Source: Physella acuta
Taxonomy: Eukaryota; Mollusca; Gastropoda; Physidae
Direction of reading: 5' to 3'
DNA: 64,000 nt
NCBI RefSeq assembly: GCF_028476545.1
Contig: NW_026731657.1
Span: 1,108,001 to 1,172,000, forward strand
The notes beneath the pieces were generated by a model, which saw nothing but the letters and a program-made list of their open reading frames with translations, was not told where the DNA came from and did no database searches. Made by a program: the position numbers and the translations under genes. Each line of letters opens with the position of its first letter. Within the stretch, counting starts at the first letter, position 1. Shown here one piece after another: positions 42,803 to 53,276 of this stretch.

Positions 42803-42995
42803 CAGTAGCGTAGCGAGGGGGGGGGGGGGGGGGGGGCGGGGGGGGGGGGACATATGTCCCCGGGCGCCGAACTTAGGGGGGGTGCAAATCGAAAGTTTGA
42901 GGGGGGGGGGGGGGTGCAAATCGAAAATTTGCTCCCAAGGGGGCGCCAAATTGAAAGTATGTCCCCGGGCGCCGGGAAGGGTCGCTACGCCTCTG
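42803..42995 (+). mobile_element. hAT-like MITE (GGCGTAGC type), short copy
   Basis: CAGTAGCGTAGCGAG at the left, TCGCTACGCCTCTG at the right, long G-runs, GCAAATCGAAAGTTTGA words and two TGTCCCCGGGCGCCG words inside. The octamer CTTAAACC precedes it. GTTAAACC lies at 43,001-43,008, five bases beyond the expected right end. Confidence 0.75.
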
Positions 42996-43880
42996 CGTAA
43001 GTTAAACCACAGAATATTATTCAAACCACAAGTAATAAGGGACAATGCTGCTTAAAACTACCGAATACAATACGGCATTCTCTCTCAGGATGTCTGGTCT
43101 GGACTGCCTCGAGAGACGTGTGCGCTAAGTCTTTAACTACCTAGGAAACATGGCAGGTCATCTTCAAGTCATAAGACTATTGGTTAGGCCATCGCCGATG
43201 CCCGATTCAACCTATCGTAATTATAGAAGGATTGCACCACATATCGTGATGGAAAAGTACCGGGTGATTACACCACAGGCCATTCATGGTTGATTAATAA
43301 ATGTAAAACTAAAAAGACAGGATCTTAGTAGGTCACATAACACATTAGCGCCACAAGACGGGGGCGGAGGTGTCACACTTTACTCGTGACACCATGACGA
43401 AAACTCGTAACATTTACTGTCACAACTATGTTTTATCCAGTTAAAATAATACAATTTTAAGGAGAGGGGGTAACACTCCACCGGAAATGCACAATTCTTG
43501 GAGAGGGTGGGGTTGGGGTGACACTCACTAAACGCACCGGGTGATACAAAACCTAGTGACGCCACTAACCAAACACAAATTAAAAAAAAAAAGTTGCTGC
43601 TGATTAATTTCGATGTGTTATTTTCTTTCTTTTTGCAATGTTTAACATTTTCTTGAGGTCAAATTTAGCTGCTTTTGTATGTTCGATACTAAGAATGGCT
43701 AAGTTACTGACTGAAAGGGCATATCTACAATTTCTTCCTTAACATAACGTAGAGACTCGTGGTACCCAACCGTTATAGGCTCATATAGTCGAGGAGCTGG
43801 AGGACACCCTTTATTTTATTAAGTCATCGATTATAGTAGCCCTCCGTATCTCTATGGCATGGCACTCATTAAACCAAGTA
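42996..43880. other. Mixed interval with another GGCGTAGC-like end
   Basis: 43,020-43,345 is unassigned. 43,370-43,565 holds GTGTCACACTTTACTCGTG, GCACCGGGTGATACAAAACC and CTAGTGACGCCACTA, words of the hAT family in decayed form. 43,566-43,880 shows nothing further. Confidence 0.4.
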
Positions 43881-44136
43881 TATGTGCCGTAGTGCTCACC
43901 TAGGGGAACCCGGCAGCCCCGGCTGGTGCGCACGTGCAGTTTGGCCATTGAATAACCCTGACCCCTTGTACACGAGGCCTAATCAACCGACCCCAAGTGC
44001 TAAGAAATTTATTTTTATAAAAGAAATATTAAAATTCCAATGTAAAAGTTTTAATTTTCTTTAAAGGGAAAAGGGCCCCTATTTTCATTGGGCCCCTATG
44101 CCTTGCTTACGCTAGCTTTACAGTAGCTACGCCACT
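43881..44136 (-). mobile_element. Probable hAT-like fragment with CGCCACTG end
   Basis: Ends GTAGCTACGCCACTG at 44,136. The interior has GGGCCCCTATTTTCATTGGG repeated as GGGCCCCTATGCC. The left end was not found. Confidence 0.4.
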
Positions 44137-44589
44137 GGCTATTATCAGTTATAAACAAATACAAAAATAAGACAGCTTGTAAATGCGAGATGCTATGGCA
44201 GAAATTCAGTTTAAAACATTTTAAAATTCAAAAATGTCGTCACACTTTCGGAACAACCCCACCGTCACATGTCGTCACACAATTCAAAACTAAGCTATGA
44301 AATGAAAGTGTGACGTTGTTTGTAGACGACCCTTACCAACGCCTACTTCCAACCCTCTACTTGTCATGTTACGTTACGCCAGGCGAGTATGGTTGTAGAT
44401 ATCTCGCCTGGTTCAACACTTGCGGTTTTTTTATCCATAAAATTGCCTTCATTTGAATGCTCTAATCGACAAAGTATTGTTCACCATTTTATTCTTGTAA
44501 TAAACATTGCGTAAATATTTGAATTATGTAACAGACTAAGGCTTACAAACACACACGCATATCACTTGATGAGGGTGGTTATACACATT

Positions 44590-45200
44590 TTCTGTGCTTA
44601 TAACAAATCATTTGCGGAAAGTAGTTCAATGCACACCCTTTATCGTTAAATTATATCTAAAACATTACACTAAAAGCTTCCCATCTCATTCTTGTCTATC
44701 GACACATTTTCATCCGTCTTGTCACTAATTCATTTTTCTGATCTCGCCGACTCATGCTCACTAAAACACGTATGTTATGACAAAAAGGTTTGAAATATTA
44801 ACACATATTCTATTTTATTATTTTTTATTGTTTTATTAATTTTTAGCTAACACTAACACACATCAACCCTTTTTCGCTTAAGTACGTATAAAACATTACA
44901 CCGAAATTAAAGCGTTCTGTCTCATTCTTAAATGTCAACAACTCATGCTATCTAAAATGCGTATGTTGTAAAACAATTTAATAAATAGAACTAAATAATA
45001 CTCGAAACCAATCTGTAAGTGTAAGCAATTCTAAATTTTTTAACTAACACTAAAACACAGCAATCAGCGTCATTAAATCCGCATTTCTGTTTTGCAATTG
45101 CACTCTCTGAGTGTTTTACCTAAAATTAGCATGAATTTGAACGTGTAGCTTCTAACACTTACACCACCAAATTTTCTAGCTGCTTTTAATCTTGTTACAG
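44590..45200 (+). repeat. Diverged tandem repeat, about 200 bp, 2-3 units
   Basis: AAAACATTACACTAAAAGC and AAAACATTACACCGAAATTAA, TCTCATTCTTGTCTATCGAC and TCTCATTCTTAAATGTCAAC, GACTCATGCTCACTAAAACA and ACTCATGCTATCTAAAATGC pair between 44,650-44,790 and 44,890-44,965. AACTAACACTAAAACACA near 45,042 starts a third. Confidence 0.55.
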
Positions 45201-46285
45201 TTACTTAGCAATTTTAACATCTCTTCAAGTTTACCAATAACAGTTACTTCCCATGGCAGTATTTAAAAGAAACAAAAATGTACATAATCTAAATTGTTTC
45301 TTCTCAAATGAAGTTTAAAGATTAATGCAATAGTGGTTGAAAAAAATGAAAAAAAAATATAAGAAATATTTATAACTAAAATTTGTGCAATAATATTGTT
45401 GTTCGTTGTTTTTAAATGTCATTGTATTTTTATTATCAATATTTACTTTATTAAAATGATAAACCTTAGGCTCGTTAATATTTATTTGGTAGACATACAA
45501 ATCGTTTATTTTTAACAACATTATGTGGATGCCATATGTGGATTTGTATTTATTTTCCAAAAAAAAAAAAGAAATTAATTAACAAAAATAACGTGCCACA
45601 TGTAAATCGTCATAAAGAGAGATTTCTAAATTTTAAACTAGGAACTACTTTCTAATTACATGAAGAAATTTTAAAATTACAAAATCACAATGTATTAATT
45701 TTCTCATGACTGTGGTTCGTCTTATATATTGGTTTTTAATAACGCTAAAACATGAATGGAGGTAACACTGTTACACCGCCATATCCTCTACCACCCTCAG
45801 CAGTTACCCGTGTTCGCACCTCCCCCCCCCCTTTCACACACACACACACACACACACTTTCTGTAAACTCTTAGTTGGTCCTTCCCGGCCTAGATTCTGA
45901 GATACACATAATACTTGAATATTTTAAGGAGAGGAAATTTATTAAACTTACTTTCGACTTGTTCTTCTGCCTTCACATGTTCAACGGGGTCCACCTGCTC
46001 CTATTTTCACAGAATCAGTTTTTATTTTTAATAAAACTAGTTGACCTTCTTGTGCCGATTTGTAAAGTATTTATTTCGTGAATGACAACAGACCTAGCGA
46101 TGCTACTGGATGTAGGGTAAGTGTTGGAACCTTGGTACAATAATAATTAAGCCTTAGCACTAGTTTAGATATATAAATCATACAATATTATGGAATATAG
46201 AAATAAAATGTGTGCATTTACTGTGTGATGGAGCTTTTGTTTCTTTACTTAGTATTTCGTTTTACAATAACGAGGGTGGCTGGTT
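45201..46285. other. No gene; (CA)n at 45,836-45,858
   Basis: AT-rich. A plus-strand frame (45,875-46,081) and a minus-strand frame (45,315-45,560) lack recognisable features. Confidence 0.4.
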
Positions 46286-46289
46286 GTTG

Positions 46290-46430
46290 CTCCAAGAAAT
46301 GTAATACATGACAGAGGTGGTCTACATAAATGTGATACAATTGTGATAGTCTACAGAAATGTCATATGTGAGTGGTAGTCTACAGAAATGTGATGTGACA
46401 TGAGAGTGATAGTCTACAGAAATGTATTAG
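46290..46430 (+). repeat. Degenerate 33-37-bp tandem repeat, 4 units
   Basis: GGTCTACATAAATGTGATAC, AGTCTACAGAAATGTCATA, AGTCTACAGAAATGTGATG and AGTCTACAGAAATGTATTA. Confidence 0.7.
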
Positions 46431-46603
46431 CATCCGAATCCCACCCTTACTAGAATCCCAAGTTATTGGGCAGTAAACATGAGAACCATACGATGCCCAA
46501 CCATATCAATTCAGGGTCTTAGCTAAGTCGTTGAGCAGAGTGTTTAGTTGTAACCAGTTATACCTAAACGTGGGGTAAAATTAGACGGACGTGTTTGTAT
46601 GTG

Positions 46604-46627
46604 TGAGTGTGTGTGTGTGTGTGTGTA
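46604..46627. repeat. (GT)n microsatellite
   Basis: About ten GT dinucleotides. Confidence 0.9.
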
Positions 46628-46689
46628 TTTGTATTTGTTTACAAAGTTGTGTGTATTAATGTCGGTTTGTTATTTAAGCTATGTGTGGT

Positions 46690-47840
46690 CATTAATAGTT
46701 TGTTTAACCCGTGTTAGTAACTCTGACACGGGTATATGAAATAATCAACAGTTAATGCCGATGTTAACCATGTTTGATCTTGTTACGTGTGGTTATGTTT
46801 TATGAACATTAGATATATTTTGAAGTAATAAATTGTTTGGTACTAAATAAAGTGTTTAAGGCCAAAAAAACGTACATAATAATTCGCTGGGAATACAGTA
46901 ACAGTCAATATCAATAGCGGCGATGTTCTATCGGCTCACGTTTGAATCAAATAGCCAAATATTACATAAACAATGTAAACTATTATAAGTTGATATCAAA
47001 CACATGTATGATATACCCAGTCGAGCATGAATCTACCCAGGAACTAAATACCACAATCTAACACATCCAACCTTCACATAGACACACTACCCCAGACAAC
47101 TCAGTTTGATATATCATTGAAATCTTGTTTAAATGATGGTTGAATTAGAGGTACACCAGATTTACCCCCCCCCCATATATTGACACACCTCATTCTATGC
47201 TGCTATGAAGTGATCAGCAACAACACGATTTGAACGTAGCATAAACAACAGCAAACTTGTTAAATCGCTTTATGTTTTCCTAAACTTAGACAAGTCTGCC
47301 TATTGGTTATTTCAGTCATTTAGAACAATGTATCTACATTAAATGTTCAGGTATTTTTAACGCGAAAAAATGTGAAGTAAAAGAGATTGTAACTAATTAC
47401 ATAAATAACAACGTATTATATAATACAATTAATTACACGTCGCAACCGATGCAACGATAGCATCAAAGATAAAATAAAGATACTTTTTATACGTGTTGTT
47501 TTTTTATTTAGTTTAACAAAATATGTATAATATTTTTTTTTAAAAAATAAATGGTGTTATATTTTATGAAAAAAAAATTAGTTCGCAATTAAACAATTAA
47601 TTATGTATATACCATAAGTTGTTTTTAGATGTAGATAATCTTATTATAGGCGCTTTGAACAGGGTGGTATTAACTACAAGTGGTTTCCAGGTAGCGATGC
47701 TTTTAAGTTTTTTTTTTACCACATGTGCTTTTCTAAGATGTGGTTTGACTACACAGGTGTTGTATACTTAGAGGATATTTGAATACTTGTATGTTACTCG
47801 TATGCATTTATTCCACATACATTTAAATAATTTAAATATA
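46690..47840 (+). repeat. Block duplicated from or with 17,246-18,204
   Basis: Carries the unoccupied SINE site TTTGACTACACAGGTGTTG at 47,742-47,760. It continues into AATACTTGTATGTTACTCG, which is absent at 18.57 kb but present at 3,290. Confidence 0.85.
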
Positions 47841-47858
47841 CATATGCATATATATATA

Positions 47859-47948
<90 letters not shown>
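47838..47948. repeat. (TA)n microsatellite, about 110 bp
   Basis: Long TA tract with two CATATG interruptions at its left edge. The overlapping open frames of alternating Tyr and Ile on both strands are meaningless. Confidence 0.96.
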
Positions 47949-47950
<2 letters not shown>

Positions 47951-47954
47951 TTTT

Positions 47955-48080
47955 CCCGAAAGACATCTGCCCGAATGCCGTTTGCCCGAAGGTCGATTTC
48001 CCGAATGGGCACTTGCCCGAATGCGACAACTGCCCGAATGCGACAAATGCCCGAATGGACACTTGCCCGAATGCGACAAA
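47955..48080 (+). repeat. TGCCCGAATG-type repeat cluster, longer copy
   Basis: Eight or nine TGCCCGAATG/CCCGAA words, including three ATGCGACAA-spaced units, in the same position and order as 18,604-18,692 but with extra units. Confidence 0.8.
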
Positions 48081-48082
48081 TG

Positions 48083-48260
48083 CACCGATTCTCTTCTCGA
48101 CATTTTCACTAAGATCAAAGTGTTCTATCTGTTATGGGTTATGTACGCAGTCAGGTAACCCATCTGAGTTGGGTGGACTTAAGGACGTTCTAAAAACTCG
48201 ACTCCGGGACCCGAAATTAAGACATTCAGATGACCAATCGTGCGATATAAAGGTTTCCTC
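48083..48260 (+). repeat. U2-like module, copy 12 (right half)
   Basis: GCACCGATTCTCTTCTCGAC then TTTTCACTAAGATCAAAGTG, U2-like part 48,086-48,132, running to GGGACCCGAAATTAAGAC. Confidence 0.75.
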
Positions 48261-48454
48261 ATACACGGATTAGCACATACGTTTCTCAACATTCAAGCAT
48301 ATCTTGCAACACTGAGTTAATGTAAACCCCCCCCCCACCCCACTCACCCCCACGGCGATTGCTTTAAAATGTGCTCAGATATAATACTACCGATTTTTAT
48401 CGATTGTCGGTTATAAATACAGCTGGATGTAACATGTTTTCTCTATCATTAGCA

Positions 48455-48665
48455 GGCTTACGTCATGGTGTCACCCCCCCCCCCCCCCACTCTTGACAGG
48501 ATTTGTCAAAGTCGCTCTTAAAAGACTATTTTACACTCTATATAATGACTTAATTAAGTGGAATTATCCTTTCTCTCTATATATGTTGCTATTTTTTGCC
48601 TTGGTGTCACCCCCCCCCCTAAATGGTGTTACCCGGTGCGGTCCGCAACCCCGTTCCCCTTTTTC
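48455..48665 (+). mobile_element. hAT-like MITE fragment (GGCGTAGC type)
   Basis: TTTTTTGCCTTGGTGTCACC, CTAAATGGTGTTACCCGGTG and GGTCCGCAACCCC match 6,428-6,483. Another GGTGTCACC plus C-run lies at 48,468-48,488. Neither terminus survives. Confidence 0.6.
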
Positions 48666-48811
48666 AAGAATATATTTTTTTTCAAAGCTTTACTAAGCTT
48701 GACTTTCTTGACAAGCGAAGTTATGGTTAAAACTAATTGTTTTAGTGCATAACCGTGTCCTTACTTTTTCTCCATTGTTATCTAACCCCCCCCCCCCCCC
48801 ATCTACCCTCC

Positions 48812-48932
48812 AGGTTGAAAACAAACAAATCAGAACTGCACGACCACAGACCACTGGTCAAACCAATGCAACCAACGACACGTAAACACACCTCAACAGA
48901 CAACCTGAGACTCAGTCCGATCTAAACGTGTA
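48812..48932 (+). repeat. About 120-bp repeat shared with 7,682-7,800
   Basis: Same word order as its partner: CTGCACGACCACAGACCACT, GGTCAAACCAATGCAACCA and CTGAGACTCAGTCCGATC. Confidence 0.65.
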
Positions 48933-49292
48933 GTCAGGATCGAAATAATTTCCTGTCTGAACGGTGCCATTACAAGTTTAACACCTTTTATACAGTTATA
49001 TCAAATTCTAGATGGCCAAAATAGGATAATTCACATACAAGTTAATTCATGTTGACTAACAATGCAATATCACAGGGAGGAAAATACACAACATATCTCC
49101 ACTGGTTTTAAATTATAATGTCATAGCCATTTTAAATAGAAAGTAAAGACACATATTCAGATTTTATCATTTAAAAAAAAAAAGAAGAATATGTTACAGT
49201 TTGTACGTTTTGAGAAACAAAACATTATGTCTCGTTTACTTGAATTATTTACAATGCATTGAATGTACTTGATATGCATCCAGCTAAACACA

Positions 49293-49468
49293 TTATGGGT
49301 TCTACTTTTAATAGCGAAGCAAAACAATACGGATACCCCAAAAATAAAGGATAGCAATCCACATTATTATTGGTAAATTGTTATGGGTTCTACTTTTAAT
49401 AGCGAAGCAAAACAATACGGATACCCCAAAAATAAAGGATAGCAATCCACATTATTATTGGTAAATTG
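49293..49468 (+). repeat. Perfect 88-bp tandem duplication
   Basis: 49,293-49,380 and 49,381-49,468 are identical, both starting TTATGGGTTCTACTTTTAAT and ending TATTGGTAAATTG. No difference between copies in a window of otherwise diverged repeats implies a very recent event or an assembly artefact. Confidence 0.95.
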
Positions 49469-49967
49469 AAGACAGTTTTCTGTTCTCAATATGCATTTTC
49501 TTTTAAAAGAATAGGGATATTACACCAAAAGGCGCGATTCTTGGACTAAATATAGATTGAACGATATCCTCGCTTGTCTTTCAAATGAGTAAAAAGTAAT
49601 GCTTTTATGTTTGCTCTTTGCAATTGCAATACACTTTTAAACATAAAACAAACACACATCTATAATGTTTGTATATTATTCGAAACACTTTATTGTAGAC
49701 TTTATGTCTAATTTTACGGAAAATTAGTAAGTCTCTTTGATTTATTTTGTTTTTTTTTATCAAATGGTCTATTTAATATGTAATTACTTCCCTTGCACAA
49801 TAAACAAACAAGAAAAAAAATATTGGTAAATATCAGCATCGTAAAAATGAAACAAACAAAGAAAAATAATATGGGCGACATTGTATCGAATCATATGGAT
49901 ACATTTAACATAAACTAATATATAAACTATGTAACAATGTAGATACGTATGCGTTACTAAAAGAGAT

Positions 49968-50205
49968 GGTCAAATGTAGCTCAATTTAAAGTTATGCATG
50001 TGTTAAATATGGCAGGTATTATGTTGATACACACATGAATCTAGTTATTAAAAATGTCATTTAAATTAGTGGTCGGAGTAGTCGAGTTACTTATTGCACC
50101 GATTCTCTTCTCGACATTTTGACTAAGATCAAAGTGTACTATCTGCTATGGGTTATGTACGGAGTCAGGTAACCCATCTGACCTGAGTGGACTAATTGCC
50201 CCGTT
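49968..50205 (+). repeat. U2-like module, copy 13
   Basis: GAGATGGTCAAATGTAGCTC to GGACTAATTGCCCCG. U2-like part 50,101-50,146 with TGACTAAGATCAAAGTGTAC and TATCTG. Confidence 0.75.
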
Positions 50206-50592
50206 CATTTTTTGGAAAAAAAATGTATCATAATTAAATCATCAGTTATTTTGAACGCCAAATAATATTAGTAAAATAGATCATAACTAATTACGTATGT
50301 AACAACTTTTATAAAATATATAAAATTAACAACACATTGCTACCAATGTATCGACAACATCAAACACATTAAACGATACTATGTACACGTGTTTTTATTT
50401 AGTTTAAAATATCAATTATATTTTCTTTTTTTTTTAATACGTAGGCCTACTGATGTATTTTAAGAAAACAAAATGTAGTTCGAAATTAAAAAAATGTAAT
50501 GTGTATACACATATATTAATTATACTCCCCCTTGATCATTGTCATGCAGTTAGGTACATTGTTACTGCTCTAGTTGTGATTGATATTGTATA

Positions 50593-51121
50593 GGTGTTAT
50601 GTAGTCATCTGTGTGCTTTGTTTTGATGGTGGTGATGACTGCAGTGAGGGTTGAGGTGACAGTTTAAACTTTGATTTAATAACGCCAACACACGTACGAT
50701 TTTAAGACGTTTAATACACGAAATAAACTAGCACAGAGTTCTGCCACGGAGCACAAGACACACACTTCCACACGATAACAAGTCTAGCATTCAACTAACC
50801 CAATTCATTCGCACGGCCCCAACTTCACCCTAAGGTAACCCAAACCCTGCCTAACCCCAGCAGTCCCGCTAGGGGCGGGCGCCTGACCTGTGCATGCATT
50901 AACTCGAACTTTTCACGACTGGGACAACTACAGGCTATTCTGACTTGTATCTAGTAAGGGGACGTTCAATCAAATACACTAAGGGTTATTCTTATTACAG
51001 CTATTATGATCTATCTAATCTACAATTAAACAATATAGTAGTGTGGCCATAAATACTATTAAGATTTAAACGATATTCTATCCTAGTTTTCTATCGTATG
51101 CTAATTCCAGTTATAACACCC
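50593..51121. mobile_element. Possible solo LTR-like fossil
   Basis: A 529-bp stretch starting TGTTATGTAG and ending GTTATAACA, i.e. TG...CA bounded by a short TGTTAT/ATAACA inverted repeat. It interrupts a dispersed unit that continues without it at 2,836 on its left side. No internal coding region, primer-binding site or clear 5-bp duplication was seen, so the LTR reading is tentative and the family unknown. Confidence 0.25.
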
Positions 51122-51124
51122 TCC

Positions 51125-51294
51125 CCCCTACGTTTAAAATCGTTTCAAACTAAATTATCTGCCCCTTATAGTCGCTACTAAACCCGGCTCTGCTTGTAAA
51201 TATTTTAGCGTGAACCACAGCTCACCAGACCATGTAGGGGTGGGGTTGGTAGGGAGCGCGCTTACAGCTTGTTTTCTGGCGTCTCCCAGAAGAG

Positions 51295-51352
<58 letters not shown>
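51125..51352 (-). mobile_element. (TA)n-linked repeat, third copy
   Basis: Same order as 33,472-33,690 in inverted orientation: CAGAAGAGAATTATATATAT, ACCACAGCTCACCAGACCAT, AAACCCGGCTCTG and AAACTAAATTATCTGCCCC. It ends in a 55-bp TA tract (51,298-51,352). Confidence 0.5.
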
Positions 51353-51353
<1 letters not shown>

Positions 51354-51436
51354 TTTTGATTTGGTATTTTAAACGAGCATTTCAAAATTACTTCCCATAT
51401 TTATTTTTCAAAGCAAAGGACGGGAGAACAAGAATT

Positions 51437-51450
51437 GTCGCCGACCCCTG
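51437..51450 (+). mobile_element. hAT (CAGGGG type) right-end scrap
   Basis: GTCGCCGACCCCTG equals the right terminus of 20,822-21,308. The rest of the element is gone. Confidence 0.4.
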
Positions 51451-51479
51451 GTATAAGTTTCGATTTTTTTTTCTCTCTC

Positions 51480-51850
51480 TTAAACAAAAAAGTATAAGTT
51501 TTAAATAATTTTAAAAAAGCAGGAAATAGGCTGTACTAGAAGCTGCTATTAAACATTGATCAATAAGACTCCATCTCATCTCTTTAAAATAGGTAAAACA
51601 CATCGTGATGGTGTTTATATTTCACTGACATAGATAGTTTAAATATAAAACAAAGGCATTAAATAATCAATTACAATTACCGTTTTCATATTATAAATTG
51701 TTTATTATTATACATGTAAGAGCATATGAGTGTATTATTTGTTTTTCCGATTCATTTTATGTACTTGCTTTGTTAGTTAAATGCGTATTTACTTCCCCTG
51801 CTAAAACTTTCAGAACACTATTGGAAATAAACCGACATGGACCCAACTCA
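51480..51850 (+). repeat. Dispersed unit paralogous to 19,500-19,790
   Basis: CTCCATCTCATCTCTTTAAA, ACATGTAAGAGCATATGAG and TACTTCCCCTGCTAAAACTT. Confidence 0.65.
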
Positions 51851-51934
51851 CTTGAGCTATCCATGTACAAGAAAGATACTGTATGTGGCACTGTGATGAC
51901 GAAATAGTGTTATGTTGGTCATAGATAAGCGATA

Positions 51935-52830
51935 GGTAGCGTAGGTCAACTAGACATTGGTCAAACAGAACCAATATAATGCAGTGACGAACTGACCATT
52001 TATGTGAGATAATCAGCTGACCACTGAAGCCTTAGTTGCGAGTTGTATGTAGATATCGTTAGGAGATGATTATTGGAGCGTTTAGGGGAAATTCGTGGAT
52101 TTGCGAGCAGTAGCGGAGCTTGATATTTGTGTGAACAAATCATACTAGAGACCGAAAATTATTTGGAGTTGTGTAAAGTAGAGTAAGAGAGAATCGAAGA
52201 TTTATTTTGTATAAATAAAGCAACATGATAACATGTTTTGAAATTGACTTGTGTTTGATATTACACACTGCGCCAGGCTATACACAATTAAACACAAATA
52301 GGTCTACAGTGTGTGTATCATTTTACACATACCACCACGTGTGTATTAATTATATGTTATATCATAAGTAACAAGTAATAAATTGGTAATTACAATACAT
52401 GCCAGGAACCCATCAATTTCTGAACCAAACACAATCCACACATCATAGATAACGTCCAACTATCTTCATTAACTCATCTTCAGGCAATAATGTTATATGT
52501 ATTATTTTATTATTTGGTGCTGTTAAATAAATATATATTATTTTGATTAGCTATTTTAATTTTTAATTTTTCACAATTACTTCCCATATTCATTTTTTTT
52601 TTAAACAGAAGGGAGACAACTCAAAGACACAAAATTCGACTAATAGATAAATAAACATATTTAAATAAAAAAATAATATATTCATTTGATGTATGATATA
52701 TTGACATTAATTAGTTTATTATAATGTACTTAACATATTTTGCTGACATTGAACGGTGAATAAATAATTTTCATATATTTAAAAAAACTAATAAAGTGTA
52801 CTTATTTCATGTAGATTTCAATGACATGTA
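51935..52830 (+). repeat. Block duplicated at 38,745-39,450 with a short upstream link to 10,169
   Basis: GGTAGCGTAGGTCAACTAG opens it. From 52,080 the block follows 38,745-39,450. Confidence 0.7.
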
Positions 52831-53139
52831 AATTAAACATTTTATTATATTGAGAGTGCATACTTTTTAATTCTTTGTGCAATAATATTTTTAACACCAC
52901 GACAAGAAACGAATGTTGTCTTGAGACGACTCGAATAATAAGAAAAAAAAAATAAAAAGCCAGATGACTGTTCCACATTAGGTGTTGTAGACCAATAAAC
53001 GAAAACTAATTTTTTTAGTGTTGAGAGTGGTTTCCTTCGAACCTTTGTAAGCGGTATTACCATGAATATTTTAACCTGAATCACCAATCTAAAGATTATA
53101 TAATCAGTGACTTTGGATTAATTTAATCTCTACTTATTT
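52831..53139. other. No feature recognised
   Basis: AT-rich sequence upstream of the LINE. The minus-strand frame 52,845-53,087 has no recognisable motif. Confidence 0.4.
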
Positions 53140-53276
53140 AAACTCGTGTGTATTTCCATTTGGAACATTGTGTGTGTGTTATTTTTTTTTCTTCACATTT
53201 TATACATTGTAAGTACTTTTTTCTTTTTTATTTCTTGTGTGTGTTGCCTGGCCCCGGGTGGGCCTCACGCACAACT

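Larger units (their letters stand above)
49140..50590 (+). repeat. Dispersed unit paralogous to 1,200-1,330 and 2,040-2,840
   Basis: Contains the exact 88-bp tandem duplication (49,293-49,468) and U2-like module copy 13. It ends TTGTGATTGATATTGTATAG. Confidence 0.65.

Noticed and set aside
42343-43342. A second TGTTAT...ATAACA-bounded LTR candidate split by a hAT
   Set aside because: No target duplication, no similarity to the 50.6-kb candidate's interior, and the ends are too short to exceed chance.
47787-48158. Long overlapping open frames of alternating Tyr and Ile on both strands
   Set aside because: They are translations of a (TA)n tract and neighbouring repeats.
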